NCBI GenBank assembly: GCA_046155605.1
Contig: JBJXFQ010000037.1
Location: 1-36,958, forward strand
Direction: 5' to 3'
DNA from: JAEUIZ01 sp046155605
GTDB lineage: Bacteria; Planctomycetota; Phycisphaerae; Phycisphaerales; UBA1924
Length of the DNA stretch: 36,958 nucleotides
Position numbers and translations under genes: made by a program. Each line of letters starts with the position of its first letter. Within the stretch, counting starts at the first letter, position 1. The notes beneath the pieces are model-generated. The model was given only the letters and a program-made list of their open reading frames with translations. It searched no databases and was not told the DNA's origin. Below are positions 1 through 7,815 of the stretch, in pieces.

Positions 1-350
1 ACGCCGGCGACGTTGCAGGCTTCGAGGAGGCCGATGGCGGCGGCGGTATTGGCGCGGTAGTAATCGAGCGGGCGTTCGACGGATTCGCCGACGTAGGCGA
101 GGGCGGCGAAGTGGAGGATGGCGGAGACGCGGCGGCGGCGTAGAACATCGGTGACGACGGGGAGGTTGCCGGCGTCGTCGACGACGAGTTCGACATGCTT
201 GCCGGTCGCGCGTTCGATGGCATCGATGGCCTGACGGTGGCCGCGGACGAGGTTGTCGAGGACGACGACATCGTGGCCGTCGCGGACGAGGCGGAGGACG
301 GCGTGGGAGCCGATGTAGCCCGCGCCGCCGGTGACCATCACGCTCGCCAA
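1..350 (-). CDS. galE: UDP-glucose 4-epimerase, N-terminal part (runs off left edge)
   Basis: Only the first ~115 residues are present; the gene continues beyond base 1. The protein opens with the Rossmann motif VTGGAGYIGSH, followed by VVLDNLVRGH and then HFAALAYVGESVERPLDYY. That combination is characteristic of GalE, the NAD-dependent enzyme that interconverts UDP-glucose and UDP-galactose for polysaccharide synthesis in the cytoplasm. Three in-frame starts are possible: TTG at 350, GTG at 341 and ATG at 338. I prefer the TTG because an AGGAG lies 7 nt before it; starting there gives MASVMVTGG. The gene begins 13 nt after the lgt stop codon, so the two are probably co-transcribed. A related nucleotide-sugar epimerase cannot be excluded without the C-terminal half. 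Confidence 0.85.
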   Translation of the reverse strand, partial: MASVMVTGGAGYIGSHAVLRLVRDGHDVVVLDNLVRGHRQAIDAIERATGKHVELVVDDAGNLPVVTDVLRRRRVSAILHFAALAYVGESVERPLDYYRANTAAAIGLLEACNVAG

Positions 351-363
351 GGGGCTGCTCCTG

Positions 364-1476
364 TCATGGCGTGGGCTTTCGTGCCCAGCCGCCGATGGGT
401 GGATCATTGCGTCGGTGGATGAGAAAGAGGGCGACGACGCCGACGAGGATCAGGGGGACGCTGAGCCATTGCCCGCGGGTGAGGCCGAGGATGGTCTTGG
501 TGATGAGGTGGCCGTCGGGGAGCCGCCAGTGCTCAGTGAGGATGCGGAGGATGCCATACGAGAGGACGAAGGCGGCGCCGATGGTGCCGGGGCGGCGGGC
601 GCGGCGGGCGAGGAGCCAGAGGATCGCGCCGACGACGATTCCCTCGGCGAAGGCCTGGTAGAGTTGAGAAGCATGGCGCGCGGAGATGAGCGGCGCGAGT
701 TGATCGGCGAGGGCGCGGTCGGCAGCGGAGAGGGGATGCCGGAGGCGGTCGAGCACGCGCTCGTAGGCGAGGCCGAAGTTGGGGCCGGTGGTGCCGGCGA
801 TGCGATCGAGCGCGTCGAGACGATCGGCGGCGGCTTGGGGCTCCATGAGGCGGCCGGGGTCGTGCTCGGTAAGGACTTCATTGGGGAACTTGACGGCCCA
901 CCAGGGCGCGGGCCGGCCGGGCATGGCGACGATGCGGCCGAGGAGTTCGCCGTTGATGAAGTTGGCGATTCGGCCGAGGAAGAGGCCGGTGGGCGTGAGG
1001 AGGGCGAGGGTGTCGAGGATGTGGAGGACGGGGACGCGGGGCGCGGCATTCGGGGAAGAGGGAGGAGAGGTCGTCGTGGAGTCAGGCTCGGCGAGCGTGG
1101 CGCGGTTGAGTCGGCGGGCGATGAAGAAGGCGGCGACGATGACGCCGAGGATGCCGCCGTGGCTCGCCATGCCGCCTTTGTGGATGGCGAGCGCGCCCCA
1201 GAAGGGAGGCGAGTCGGAGAAGGAGGTGAGGAGGGCGGGGTCGTAGAAGAGGATGTAGCCCAGGCGTCCGCCGAGGACGACGCCCAGGACGATGGACATG
1301 ATGGCGTCGCCGGCGAGGTGCGGCGGGATGCGGGTAGCGCCGCGCTTGCCGAGCCAACGGAGGATGAGCCAGCCGAGGAGGAAGGCGACGGCGTAGGAGA
1401 GCCCGTACCAGCGGATGCCGATGCCGGGGGCGATGCGGAGTGCGAAGGAGTCGAGGTCGTGGAGCCAGGCGAACAC
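364..1476 (-). CDS. lgt: Prolipoprotein diacylglyceryl transferase
   Basis: Lgt transfers a diacylglyceryl group from phosphatidylglycerol to the lipobox cysteine of prolipoproteins in the inner membrane. Family marks are clear: IRWYGLSYAVAF in the first membrane segment, GGRLGYILFYD (~69-79), HKGGMASHGGILG (~99-111) with the conserved histidine, the signature GLFLGRIANFINGELLGR (~164-181), and RHASQLYQAFAEG in place of the usual RHPSQLYEA. At 370 aa it is longer than the ~290 aa typical of E. coli Lgt. The excess lies in a Pro/Ser-rich linker at ~128-148 and in a loop of roughly 50 residues at ~205-260 between the signature and the SQLY motif. The gene is divergent from the PadR-like gene, and galE follows closely. 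A predicted lipoprotein substrate is encoded at 18882-19511. Confidence 0.95.
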   Translation of the reverse strand: MFAWLHDLDSFALRIAPGIGIRWYGLSYAVAFLLGWLILRWLGKRGATRIPPHLAGDAIMSIVLGVVLGGRLGYILFYDPALLTSFSDSPPFWGALAIHKGGMASHGGILGVIVAAFFIARRLNRATLAEPDSTTTSPPSSPNAAPRVPVLHILDTLALLTPTGLFLGRIANFINGELLGRIVAMPGRPAPWWAVKFPNEVLTEHDPGRLMEPQAAADRLDALDRIAGTTGPNFGLAYERVLDRLRHPLSAADRALADQLAPLISARHASQLYQAFAEGIVVGAILWLLARRARRPGTIGAAFVLSYGILRILTEHWRLPDGHLITKTILGLTRGQWLSVPLILVGVVALFLIHRRNDPPIGGWARKPTP

Positions 1477-1514
1477 GGAGCGAGTTTAGACGGGCGGGGC
1501 TATGGCGGATCACC

Positions 1515-1543
1515 TTGACTCGCGCCAGGATGATGGATAACGT
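1515..1543 (+). promoter_or_regulatory. Sigma-70-type promoter of the padR-like operon
   Basis: TTGACT (1515-1520) and TAACGT (1538-1543) are separated by 17 nt, close to the vegetative consensus. Transcription would start near 1550. That argues against the GTG at 1547 as the start of the downstream gene and for ATG 1586. An imperfect palindrome, CGTGTGACATCACG (1544-1557), overlaps the expected start point and could be an autoregulatory operator. The operator role is inference. Confidence 0.5.
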
Positions 1544-1585
1544 CGTGTGACATCACGTCGCGTACTAGTCACTCGGGATCGCCCC

Positions 1586-1903
1586 ATGCCAAAGCTCACC
1601 CACCTCCAGTTCCTTGTCTTGGAAATCCTGCTCACCGGCCCGACGGAGAAGGCTGGCAAGGACGTCCGGGCTCACCTCGCCGCCAACAAGGTGCGCAAGA
1701 CCGGCCCTGCGTTCTACCAGCTCATGTCCCGAATGGAGGACGCCGGGCTCGTCGAGGGGTGGTATATGCAGGAGATCATCGACGGCCAGATCATCAAGCA
1801 GCGCTGGTATCGCGCCAAGGGGAAGGGAGCGATGGCGTACAACGACACGCGCGAGTTCTACATCAGCCGCGCGCCGGCAAAAGGAGGGCTGGCGGGTGCG
1901 TAA
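1586..1903 (+). CDS. PadR-like winged-helix transcriptional regulator
   Basis: A 105-aa protein with the layout of a short PadR regulator. Helix 1 is LTHLQFLVLEILL, a central helix-turn-helix stretch (KAGKDVRAHLA...GPAFYQLMSRMEDAGLVEGW) covers ~20-60, and a beta-wing follows with QRWYRAKGKGAMAY. The family's usual YxLMxRLExxGLV pattern is recognisable. PadR proteins usually repress their own operon and respond to a ligand or to a partner protein. I place the start at ATG 1586 because the promoter at 1515-1543 leaves no room for the longer GTG 1547 form. The stop overlaps the start of the next gene by 8 nt, so regulator and membrane protein are translationally coupled. Short PadR genes paired with a membrane protein commonly act as a regulator plus its target or sensor. 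Confidence 0.75.
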   Translation: MPKLTHLQFLVLEILLTGPTEKAGKDVRAHLAANKVRKTGPAFYQLMSRMEDAGLVEGWYMQEIIDGQIIKQRWYRAKGKGAMAYNDTREFYISRAPAKGGLAGA

Positions 1904-2468
1904 GAGCATCTATGCGATTCTGAAGGCAGATCTCTTCTACTATACACTCGCCGTAGGAGCCGTCGGCTTCGGCGTCTTGAACGTCGGCCTCGGCGTCGCT
2001 GACGTCGTTAGCGGCGTCAGCGACTTCAGCGGCATCCTCCGCGTCGCCTGCGGCGTCCTCGGCGTCGTCTGCGGCGTCCTCGGCGTCAGATTGATCGCCG
2101 CGAATAATTTTGAGACCGAACGCAGGATTCTGTCCGCGCTTGGAAAGTTTCGGCGCGTCACAGCAATCTCAGTTCCTCATTGGCCGCGGCTGTGGAAGCT
2201 CATGGCCTTTCTCTTGCCAAAGGAGACTCGCGAGCGAGTCTTCGATCCCGCGCACGCGGACTTGCTCGATCAATACCTGCTCGCCAAGCGCTACCGCGGC
2301 AAGTGGGTGAAGCGTTGGCTCGCATTCTGCTTCCTGGTCCGCACCTTCGTGATGTATGCCGACTGCCTGCGCGTCGCGTTTGCTGGAAAGCTCGCGTGGC
2401 TCATCCCGCCCTGGATTCGCGTGTTCTGGCTGGTTGGGCCGGGCGGCAGCAAAAAGCGCGACGAGTAG
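1896..2468 (+). CDS. Small membrane protein coupled to PadR-like regulator, with Gly/Val repeats
   Basis: A 190-aa protein starting at GTG 1896, with AAGGAGG at 1881-1887 (8-nt spacing) inside the end of the padR-like gene. Residues ~14-68 form one or two very hydrophobic segments made of Gly-Val repeats (GVLNVGLGV, CGVLGVV twice). The DNA of this part contains a 21-bp tandem repeat. Residues 70-135 are a soluble, charged region containing PKETRERVFDPAHADLLDQY. The C-terminal ~50 residues contain a second hydrophobic stretch (WLAFCFLVRTFVMYADCLRVAF) and end in a basic tail. I do not recognise a named domain. The position after a PadR gene suggests a membrane partner or target of that regulator, which is inference. 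Confidence 0.7.
   Translation: MRKSIYAILKADLFYYTLAVGAVGFGVLNVGLGVADVVSGVSDFSGILRVACGVLGVVCGVLGVRLIAANNFETERRILSALGKFRRVTAISVPHWPRLWKLMAFLLPKETRERVFDPAHADLLDQYLLAKRYRGKWVKRWLAFCFLVRTFVMYADCLRVAFAGKLAWLIPPWIRVFWLVGPGGSKKRDE
2048..2087 (+). repeat. 21-bp tandem repeat inside membrane-protein gene
   Basis: Two identical 19-nt copies (2048-2066 and 2069-2087) have a period of 21 bp, so each adds the heptapeptide CGVLGVV in frame. They sit at the end of a longer run (from ~1970) in which GGCGTC recurs every 6-12 nt. In-frame expansion or contraction would alter the length of a membrane segment. Confidence 0.85.
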
Positions 2469-2489
2469 CGACCCCGCTGGCACTGCTCG

Positions 2490-4625
2490 TCACGACCCCT
2501 CCACCGCCATCTTCATCACCCGCAACGTCTCGGCCACCGACCACGCCTGTGCCGGGCAGCCCCCCGGCGCGTGTGGTGGCTCCGCGTCGTAGACCTCCGG
2601 CAACTGTCCGAGCGACGGCCCCTGCATCTGCCCTACAAGCGGCATCAGCATCGCCTGCGCCTCGGCGCGCGATTCGGGCGAGAACCTGCCGACGCGGAGG
2701 ACGGCCTCGGCGTATGGGCCGAGGAGCCAGGGCCAGACCGTGCCGTTGTGGTAGGCGGCGTCGCGCTCCATCATGGTGCCGCGGTAGCGGGGCTTGTAGC
2801 CGGGGTCGGCGGGGTCGAGGGTGCGGAGGCCAACGGGCGTGAGGAGTTTGGCCTTGATGCTGCGGAGCACGCCGCGTTGCTGTTCGGGGCGGAGGGGCGA
2901 ATCCGGCAGGCTGACGGCGAAGACCTGATTCGGGCGGATGCGGGCATCGGGACGCCAGCGCCCGCTCGCGATGGGCGAAAGCACGTCAAAGCAGGACTGG
3001 GCGGCCTCGTTCCAGAAGAGCGCCTGAAACGAGACGCGGGCGCGGGCGGCGAGCGCACGCATCGACTCGGCGCGGCGAGGATCAGACCGCGCGATCGCGG
3101 CGGCGAGCGTGACGAGGGCATGGTGCCAGAGGGCGTTAATCTCGACGGCCTTGCCGTGGCGCGGGGTGAAGACGATGCCGTCTCGCTTGGCGTCCATCCA
3201 GGTGAGCTGGGAGGACTCGTCGCCGGCGGCGATGAGGGCGTCTAGCGGGTCCATGCCGATGCCGTGGTCGGTGCCCTTGGCGTAGGCGTCGATGACATCG
3301 ATGCAGGCGGGTGCGAGGTCGGCGTCGAAGCCGGCGCGGTCGCGCGAGGCGCGGAGGTATTCGCAGGCGGCGCGGATGAACCAGAGCGAGGCGTCGGCGG
3401 TGTTGTATTCGGCCTCGCCGGTGCGATCGTTGAAGAGGTTGGGGATGAGTCCGCGCCGGCGGTGGGCGGCGAAGGTGGCGAGGACGGATTTCGCCTCGGC
3501 ATAGCGGCCGGTGGCGAGGAGGAGGCCCGGGAGCGAGATCATGGAGTCGCGGCCCCAATCACTGAACCAGGGATAGCCAGCGATGATGGAGCGGCCGGAG
3601 GAGGGGGAGGCGGGCGTCGCGCTGCCGCGCTGCGTTTTGCCGCGCTGGACGATGAAATCATCGCTGGCAGTGGCGAGGCGAGCGAGGGCGGCGCGATCGG
3701 CGGGGGTGGCGGAGGCGGGCGTGGCGGCGTCGATGACCGTTTGGATGCGTGCGGCGTCGATGGTCGAATCGACAGCAAGATCGGGGCGCTGGTCATCCAT
3801 CCAGGCGATGATCGAGATCGAGCATGTCTCGCCGGGACGCGATTGGAGGATGAAGGCACCGGGACTGAAGAGGGATTCGGTGCAGTCGTAGCCGCGGTCG
3901 CGTTCGTGGTCGTACTCGAAGCCGTGCCACCAGTTGGCATCGAGATCGAAGGCACCGGCGGAGGCTTCGAGGGTGAGGCATCGCGGGCCACGAGAGATGG
4001 TGACGCTCGCGCGGCCGGGCTCGGCGCGAAACTCGTGAGCCGCCCAGGCGCCCAGGAGCGAATGGGAGTCGCGGAGGGCGACGAGCGGGCGGATCTCGAT
4101 GCGGGCGAGGGCGCGGGGTGAGGTGATGGCGTAAGAAATGGTGGCGGCGGCGCGATCGCGATGGAGGCGGAGGGTCTTGACGAGTTCGCCGCCGTGGGGC
4201 AGGCGGTAGGTCCAGCGGCAGTGGGCGTCTTTCTCGAAGCGGATGAGTTGCTGATCGCCGCGGGGATGGATGACGCCGCCGTGGCGGTCGCCGCCTTCAC
4301 GGAACTTGAAGCAGGCGAGGTCGACGGACTGGGGCTCGGCACGATCGGGCTGGAGCGTGACGCGCTCGACGAGCGAGTGCAGGAGGACTTCGCGGCGGAC
4401 GGGCGGCTCGACCGCGCCGACGAGGAGGGCGTGGTAGCGGCGGGTGGGGGTACCCAGCGCGGTGCCCATGGCGTAGCCGCCTGTGCCGTTGGTGAGAAGC
4501 CATTCCGAGGCGAGGAGACGATCGGTGCCGACGGATGCGTCGAGGATGGAGCGTGGCGGGGTGATGGGATTATCGATCGGCACGTGAATGGGACGACTGT
4601 ACCGCGTTCGAGAGGGAGCAGGCAT
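2490..4625 (-). CDS. Glycogen debranching enzyme, archaeal/bacterial GDE type
   Basis: A 711-aa enzyme. The N-terminal domain carries EWLLTNGTGGYAMGTALGTPTRRYHALLV, the hallmark of the GDE N-terminal domain. The C-terminal (alpha/alpha)6 barrel contains GYPWFSDWGRDSMISLPGLLLATGR, LWFIRAACEYLRA, LTWMDAKRDGIVFTPRHGKAVEINALWHHAL and YHNGTVWPWLLGPYAEAVLR, typical of amylo-alpha-1,6-glucosidases. The expected role is hydrolysis of alpha-1,6 branches of glycogen-like polymers in the cytoplasm. The start is uncertain. ATG 4625 has only a weak upstream GAGG, and an in-frame ATG at 4715 would add 30 residues but lies inside the divergent exbB-like gene. The two divergent starts are only 34 bp apart, so their promoters must overlap the opposite coding region. 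No other glycogen gene lies nearby. Confidence 0.9.
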   Translation of the reverse strand: MPAPSRTRYSRPIHVPIDNPITPPRSILDASVGTDRLLASEWLLTNGTGGYAMGTALGTPTRRYHALLVGAVEPPVRREVLLHSLVERVTLQPDRAEPQSVDLACFKFREGGDRHGGVIHPRGDQQLIRFEKDAHCRWTYRLPHGGELVKTLRLHRDRAAATISYAITSPRALARIEIRPLVALRDSHSLLGAWAAHEFRAEPGRASVTISRGPRCLTLEASAGAFDLDANWWHGFEYDHERDRGYDCTESLFSPGAFILQSRPGETCSISIIAWMDDQRPDLAVDSTIDAARIQTVIDAATPASATPADRAALARLATASDDFIVQRGKTQRGSATPASPSSGRSIIAGYPWFSDWGRDSMISLPGLLLATGRYAEAKSVLATFAAHRRRGLIPNLFNDRTGEAEYNTADASLWFIRAACEYLRASRDRAGFDADLAPACIDVIDAYAKGTDHGIGMDPLDALIAAGDESSQLTWMDAKRDGIVFTPRHGKAVEINALWHHALVTLAAAIARSDPRRAESMRALAARARVSFQALFWNEAAQSCFDVLSPIASGRWRPDARIRPNQVFAVSLPDSPLRPEQQRGVLRSIKAKLLTPVGLRTLDPADPGYKPRYRGTMMERDAAYHNGTVWPWLLGPYAEAVLRVGRFSPESRAEAQAMLMPLVGQMQGPSLGQLPEVYDAEPPHAPGGCPAQAWSVAETLRVMKMAVEGS

Positions 4626-4659
4626 GACGGTTGGATGCCTCGGCGGCGGATACGATGCG

Positions 4660-5391
4660 ATGATGACGAGGCGATGGGCGTATGGGCTTGGGGCGGCGGT
4701 GGCGGCGGTGGTCACGCCCGCGGCTCAGGCGGCGCAGGCGGACATCTGGAAACTCTTCGTCACGTCGTTCGACGCGTTTACGATCGTGTTGATCACGGGC
4801 TCGGTGGTGGCCGGGGCGTACATCTTTCGGGCGGTGATGGAGGTCCGCGGGCGTGCGATCTTGCCGGCTGGGCGGATCGAGGCGATGCAGGACATGATCC
4901 GCGCTGGGCGATTCCGCGAGTTGCGCGGGTATGTCGAGCGGGATCGGAGTTTCCCGGGGTCGGTCCTGCGGGCGGCGATGAAGCCCACATCGAGTCGGCA
5001 GGCGGCCCGCGACGCGGCGGAGTTGGCGGCGTCGGAAGAGATCGCGGGATGGTTCCGGCTGATCGAGCCGCTGAACATCATCGGGAACCTTGGGCCGCTG
5101 ATCGGGCTGGCGGGGACGGTGTGGGGGATGATTTTGGCATTCACATCGCTCGGTGAGGCGGGCGGGCAGGCGAACCCGGCGGAGTTGTCCGTGGGCATCT
5201 CGAAGGCGCTCTTTCACACGCTGCTGGGGCTGTGCCTGGCGATCCCGTGCCTGGTGGTCTTTGGCTATTACCGCTCGGTGATCGATCGGCACTGCACGCG
5301 GGCGATGGTGCTCTCGGCGGAGATGGTCGAGCGGCTGCCGGACCCCGCGACGGATCAGGGGGCCGCGAGCGGCGCGCTGGGAGGCGTGTAG
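4660..5391 (+). CDS. MotA/TolQ/ExbB-family proton channel protein
   Basis: A 243-aa protein with a signal-peptide-like N terminus (residues 1-26, AAVAAVVTPAAQAAQA), a first membrane helix at ~40-58 and a cytoplasmic loop. The family's signature pair of helices follows: NLGPLIGLAGTVWGMILAF (~143-161) and GISKALFHTLLGLCLAIPCLVVF (~179-201). ExbB/TolQ proteins form pentameric channels that, with ExbD/TolR, turn proton flow into mechanical work on a periplasmic partner. The start is either ATG 4660 or ATG 4663; the longer form from 4588 overlaps glycogen-debranching DNA and lacks family similarity. The exbD-like gene follows after 4 nt. No TonB, TolA or outer-membrane receptor gene is adjacent, so the driven partner is unknown. 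Confidence 0.9.
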   Translation: MMTRRWAYGLGAAVAAVVTPAAQAAQADIWKLFVTSFDAFTIVLITGSVVAGAYIFRAVMEVRGRAILPAGRIEAMQDMIRAGRFRELRGYVERDRSFPGSVLRAAMKPTSSRQAARDAAELAASEEIAGWFRLIEPLNIIGNLGPLIGLAGTVWGMILAFTSLGEAGGQANPAELSVGISKALFHTLLGLCLAIPCLVVFGYYRSVIDRHCTRAMVLSAEMVERLPDPATDQGAASGALGGV

Positions 5392-5395
5392 ACAG

Positions 5396-5830
5396 ATGAG
5401 GCAGCGACGGATCGAGCACGGCACGAACGTCGGGGCGATCAACGTGACGCCGATGATCGACGTGGTGATGTGCCTGATCGTGTTCTTTCTGATCGTGGGG
5501 AAGTTGGCGGCGGACCAGCGGAGTTCGATCAGGCTGCCGGTGTCGGGGACGGGCGTGGAGGAGACCTCTCCCGAAGCACTGGTGATCAACGCGATGGCGG
5601 TTTCGCGCGAGGACGGCGGGGCGGGTGTGCGGTATGTGATCGATGCGCAGGAGGTGCCGCCTGAGGCCCTGGCGGCGGAGTTGCGTGATCGGCTGTCACG
5701 TCGGCCTGGGATGGTGGTCGAGGTGCGCGGGTCGCGGGAGTTGTCGTATGGCCCGATCGGGGCGGCGCTGGCGGCGTGCCGTGCGGCGGGGGTTGAATCG
5801 GTACGATTGGCGGCGGAGCGGGCGCGGTAG
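5396..5830 (+). CDS. ExbD/TolR-family biopolymer transport protein
   Basis: A 144-aa protein with the classic start of this family: a short basic cytoplasmic tail, then INVTPMIDVVMCLIVFFLIVG. This single membrane helix carries the proton-conducting aspartate (D22). A periplasmic domain follows, ending in ...VEVRGSRELSYGPIGAALAACRAAGVESVRLA, which matches the ExbD peptidoglycan/partner-binding fold. It is the stator partner of the ExbB-like protein encoded 4 nt upstream, and the two almost certainly form one operon. The conserved Asp suggests a functional motor. Confidence 0.92.
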   Translation: MRQRRIEHGTNVGAINVTPMIDVVMCLIVFFLIVGKLAADQRSSIRLPVSGTGVEETSPEALVINAMAVSREDGGAGVRYVIDAQEVPPEALAAELRDRLSRRPGMVVEVRGSRELSYGPIGAALAACRAAGVESVRLAAERAR

Positions 5831-5905
5831 CAACGCGAGCAAGGCCGTTGGTCGGTGCGGCACTGATGAAGATCGCGCGAAACCTCGGCTATGGTGGCGC
5901 TGGGG

Positions 5906-6148
5906 TTACGACTTGGCGGCGCGAGGTTCGAGCATCCCCATGCGGACGAGGAAGGCGCAGGCCTGCTCGATCTCCCAACGCGTGAACGCGCAAAGGCACT
6001 GGGGCTGATCGGGGTGGCCCATGAGATCAGCGGGATATGGCCATGATCCGCCGGACAACTCTGCCATTTCGGCGGCAGCGCTGAGGGCGGCTTCCGCGGC
6101 TTCGACAAGCCGTTCCGGGCTCAACTGCTCCTGCTCGTGACGGGACAT
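5906..6148 (-). CDS. Small conserved-looking protein, function unknown
   Basis: An 80-aa, acidic N-terminal, mostly helical protein: a glutamate/alanine-rich helix (PERLVEAAEAALSAAAEMAEL), a short WPYPADLMGHPDQPQCLCAFTRWEIEQA segment, and LVRMGMLEPR at the end. AAAGGG lies 6 nt before the ATG. The C-terminal half looks constrained (Cys-Leu-Cys, Trp, Phe) rather than random translation, and no better frame opposes it. It is divergent from the PhoH gene and convergent with the exbD-like gene. I recognise no domain. Confidence 0.6.
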   Translation of the reverse strand: MSRHEQEQLSPERLVEAAEAALSAAAEMAELSGGSWPYPADLMGHPDQPQCLCAFTRWEIEQACAFLVRMGMLEPRAAKS

Positions 6149-6306
6149 CGTGTACCCTTTCCGACCGTGCTTCGCGCCACGGTTGTTCCGTTAGATGATT
6201 CGGGGCGCGTGGGGTTCCGGTTTGAGGAATTTCGCAAGGGAATGTCCTCAATCCAAAGGCGGCAACCGACCGAAATCCGTTCGAGACGCCGCGCTGCGGA
6301 GGCGAT

Positions 6307-7800
6307 ATGCTGAGAACCGACCTGCCCATGCCACCCACGAAGGCGAGCCATAAGCCCCGTCCGATCGATTCGTCCGCCGCCGAGACGGATGTCAAGCACT
6401 TCGTGGTGGACACGAACGTACTACTGCACAACCCGAATGCGTTGTTCGTGTTCAAGGAACACCATGTGGTGATTCCGTTCGCCGTGATCGAGGAACTCGA
6501 CGCGATGAAGCGGAAGGACGACGACCTGGGGCGGAACGCGCGCGAGTGCATCCGGCACCTGGATCGGCTGCGCGGGCTCGGGCGGCTGACGGATGGCGTG
6601 CCGTGGGCGTCGGTCTCGCCGCGGGTCGGGGCGGCGAGTTCGGCGGGGACCAACTCGACCGGGACCGTGCGGATCGACGTGACCGACCACCAGCGGCCGG
6701 CGGCGATCGGGCACGACTCGCCCGACAACCGCATCATCGCGTCGGCCTGGCACCTGCACCAGCAGGGCGTGCGCACCGTGTTTGTCTCTAAGGACATCTC
6801 GGCACGGATCAAGTCCGATGCGCTGGGCATCACGACCGAGGACTTCGAGAATCAGAAGGTCGACGCGGATCGGTTGTATGTCGGGTTTCTCACGGCCGAC
6901 GCGCCGGGCGACCTCATCGACGACCTCTACCGCGACCGGATGCTGCCGATCTCGCGTCTCGGGGAGACGCTGCGAGCGACGACGAGCGACGGGGAGACGT
7001 ATCAGCGCGAGTTGACGCCGAACCAGTTCCTGGTGCTGCGCGACACGGCGGACGAGACGCACTCGGGGCTGGCGCGGCGGCTGGCGAACACGGACCATGT
7101 GATCCCGGTGACGGCCCCGCGCAAGCCGGTGTTTGGGATCATGGCGCGGAACGTGCAGCAGGTGATGGCGCTCGACCTCCTGATGGACGACGAGGTCCGA
7201 TTCGTGACGCTGCTGGGCTCGGCGGGGACGGGCAAGACGCTCTTTGCGCTGGCGGCGGGGATGGCGAAGGTCTTTGCCGAGGAGCGCTACGACAAACTGC
7301 TGGTGGCGCGGCCGATCATGCCGCTGGGCCGGGATATCGGGTATCTGCCGGGCGACAAGGACGAGAAGTTGACGGCGTGGATGCAGCCGATTTTCGACAA
7401 TCTGTCGTATCTGCTCTCGACGCGCGGGGCGCATTTGCAGCAGGCGGAGAGCCACTCGACGGAGCAGCGGATCCAGAAGTTGATGGCGGACGGGAAACTG
7501 GTGCTGGAGCCGCTGACGTACATCCGCGGGCGGAGCATCCCGCACCAGTTCATGATTGTGGACGAGGCGCAGAACCTGACGCCGCACGAGATCAAGACGA
7601 TCGTGAGCCGGGTGGGCGAGGGGACGAAGCTGATCCTGACCGGGGACATCGGGCAGATCGATAATCCGTACCTGGACTCGTCGAGCAACGGGCTGGCGTA
7701 CTGCGTCGAGCGGATGAAGGGCGTGCCGATCGTGGGGCACGTGTCGCTGGCCAAGAGCGAGCGGAGCGAGCTGGCGAGCATCGCGGCGGCGCGGCTGTAG
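6307..7800 (+). CDS. PIN domain-PhoH family ATPase/nuclease
   Basis: A 497-aa two-domain protein. Residues ~30-170 are a PIN nuclease domain: FVVDTNVLLHNP with metal-binding Asp35, IEELDAMKR with Glu62/63, and later DSPDNRIIASA and FVSKDISARIKSDALGI. Residues ~275-497 are a PhoH-type P-loop ATPase: Walker A GSAGTGKT (304-311), Walker B FMIVDEAQNLTPHEIKT with Asp419-Glu420, then LTGDIGQID and SERSELASIAAARL. PIN-PhoH (PhoH2/YlaK-type) proteins are ATP-dependent RNA-unwinding ribonucleases in the cytoplasm, sometimes linked to toxin-antitoxin systems; no antitoxin-like gene precedes it here. GGAGG lies 4 nt before ATG 6307, and ATG 6328 is an alternative. The next gene follows after 15 nt. Confidence 0.93.
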   Translation: MLRTDLPMPPTKASHKPRPIDSSAAETDVKHFVVDTNVLLHNPNALFVFKEHHVVIPFAVIEELDAMKRKDDDLGRNARECIRHLDRLRGLGRLTDGVPWASVSPRVGAASSAGTNSTGTVRIDVTDHQRPAAIGHDSPDNRIIASAWHLHQQGVRTVFVSKDISARIKSDALGITTEDFENQKVDADRLYVGFLTADAPGDLIDDLYRDRMLPISRLGETLRATTSDGETYQRELTPNQFLVLRDTADETHSGLARRLANTDHVIPVTAPRKPVFGIMARNVQQVMALDLLMDDEVRFVTLLGSAGTGKTLFALAAGMAKVFAEERYDKLLVARPIMPLGRDIGYLPGDKDEKLTAWMQPIFDNLSYLLSTRGAHLQQAESHSTEQRIQKLMADGKLVLEPLTYIRGRSIPHQFMIVDEAQNLTPHEIKTIVSRVGEGTKLILTGDIGQIDNPYLDSSSNGLAYCVERMKGVPIVGHVSLAKSERSELASIAAARL

Positions 7801-7815
7801 GCGTAGGATTTTGGA

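Noticed and set aside
331..1518. 395-aa plus-strand frame opposite lgt
   Set aside because: Acidic low-complexity translation on the antisense of a clear Lgt; typical shadow of high-GC coding DNA.
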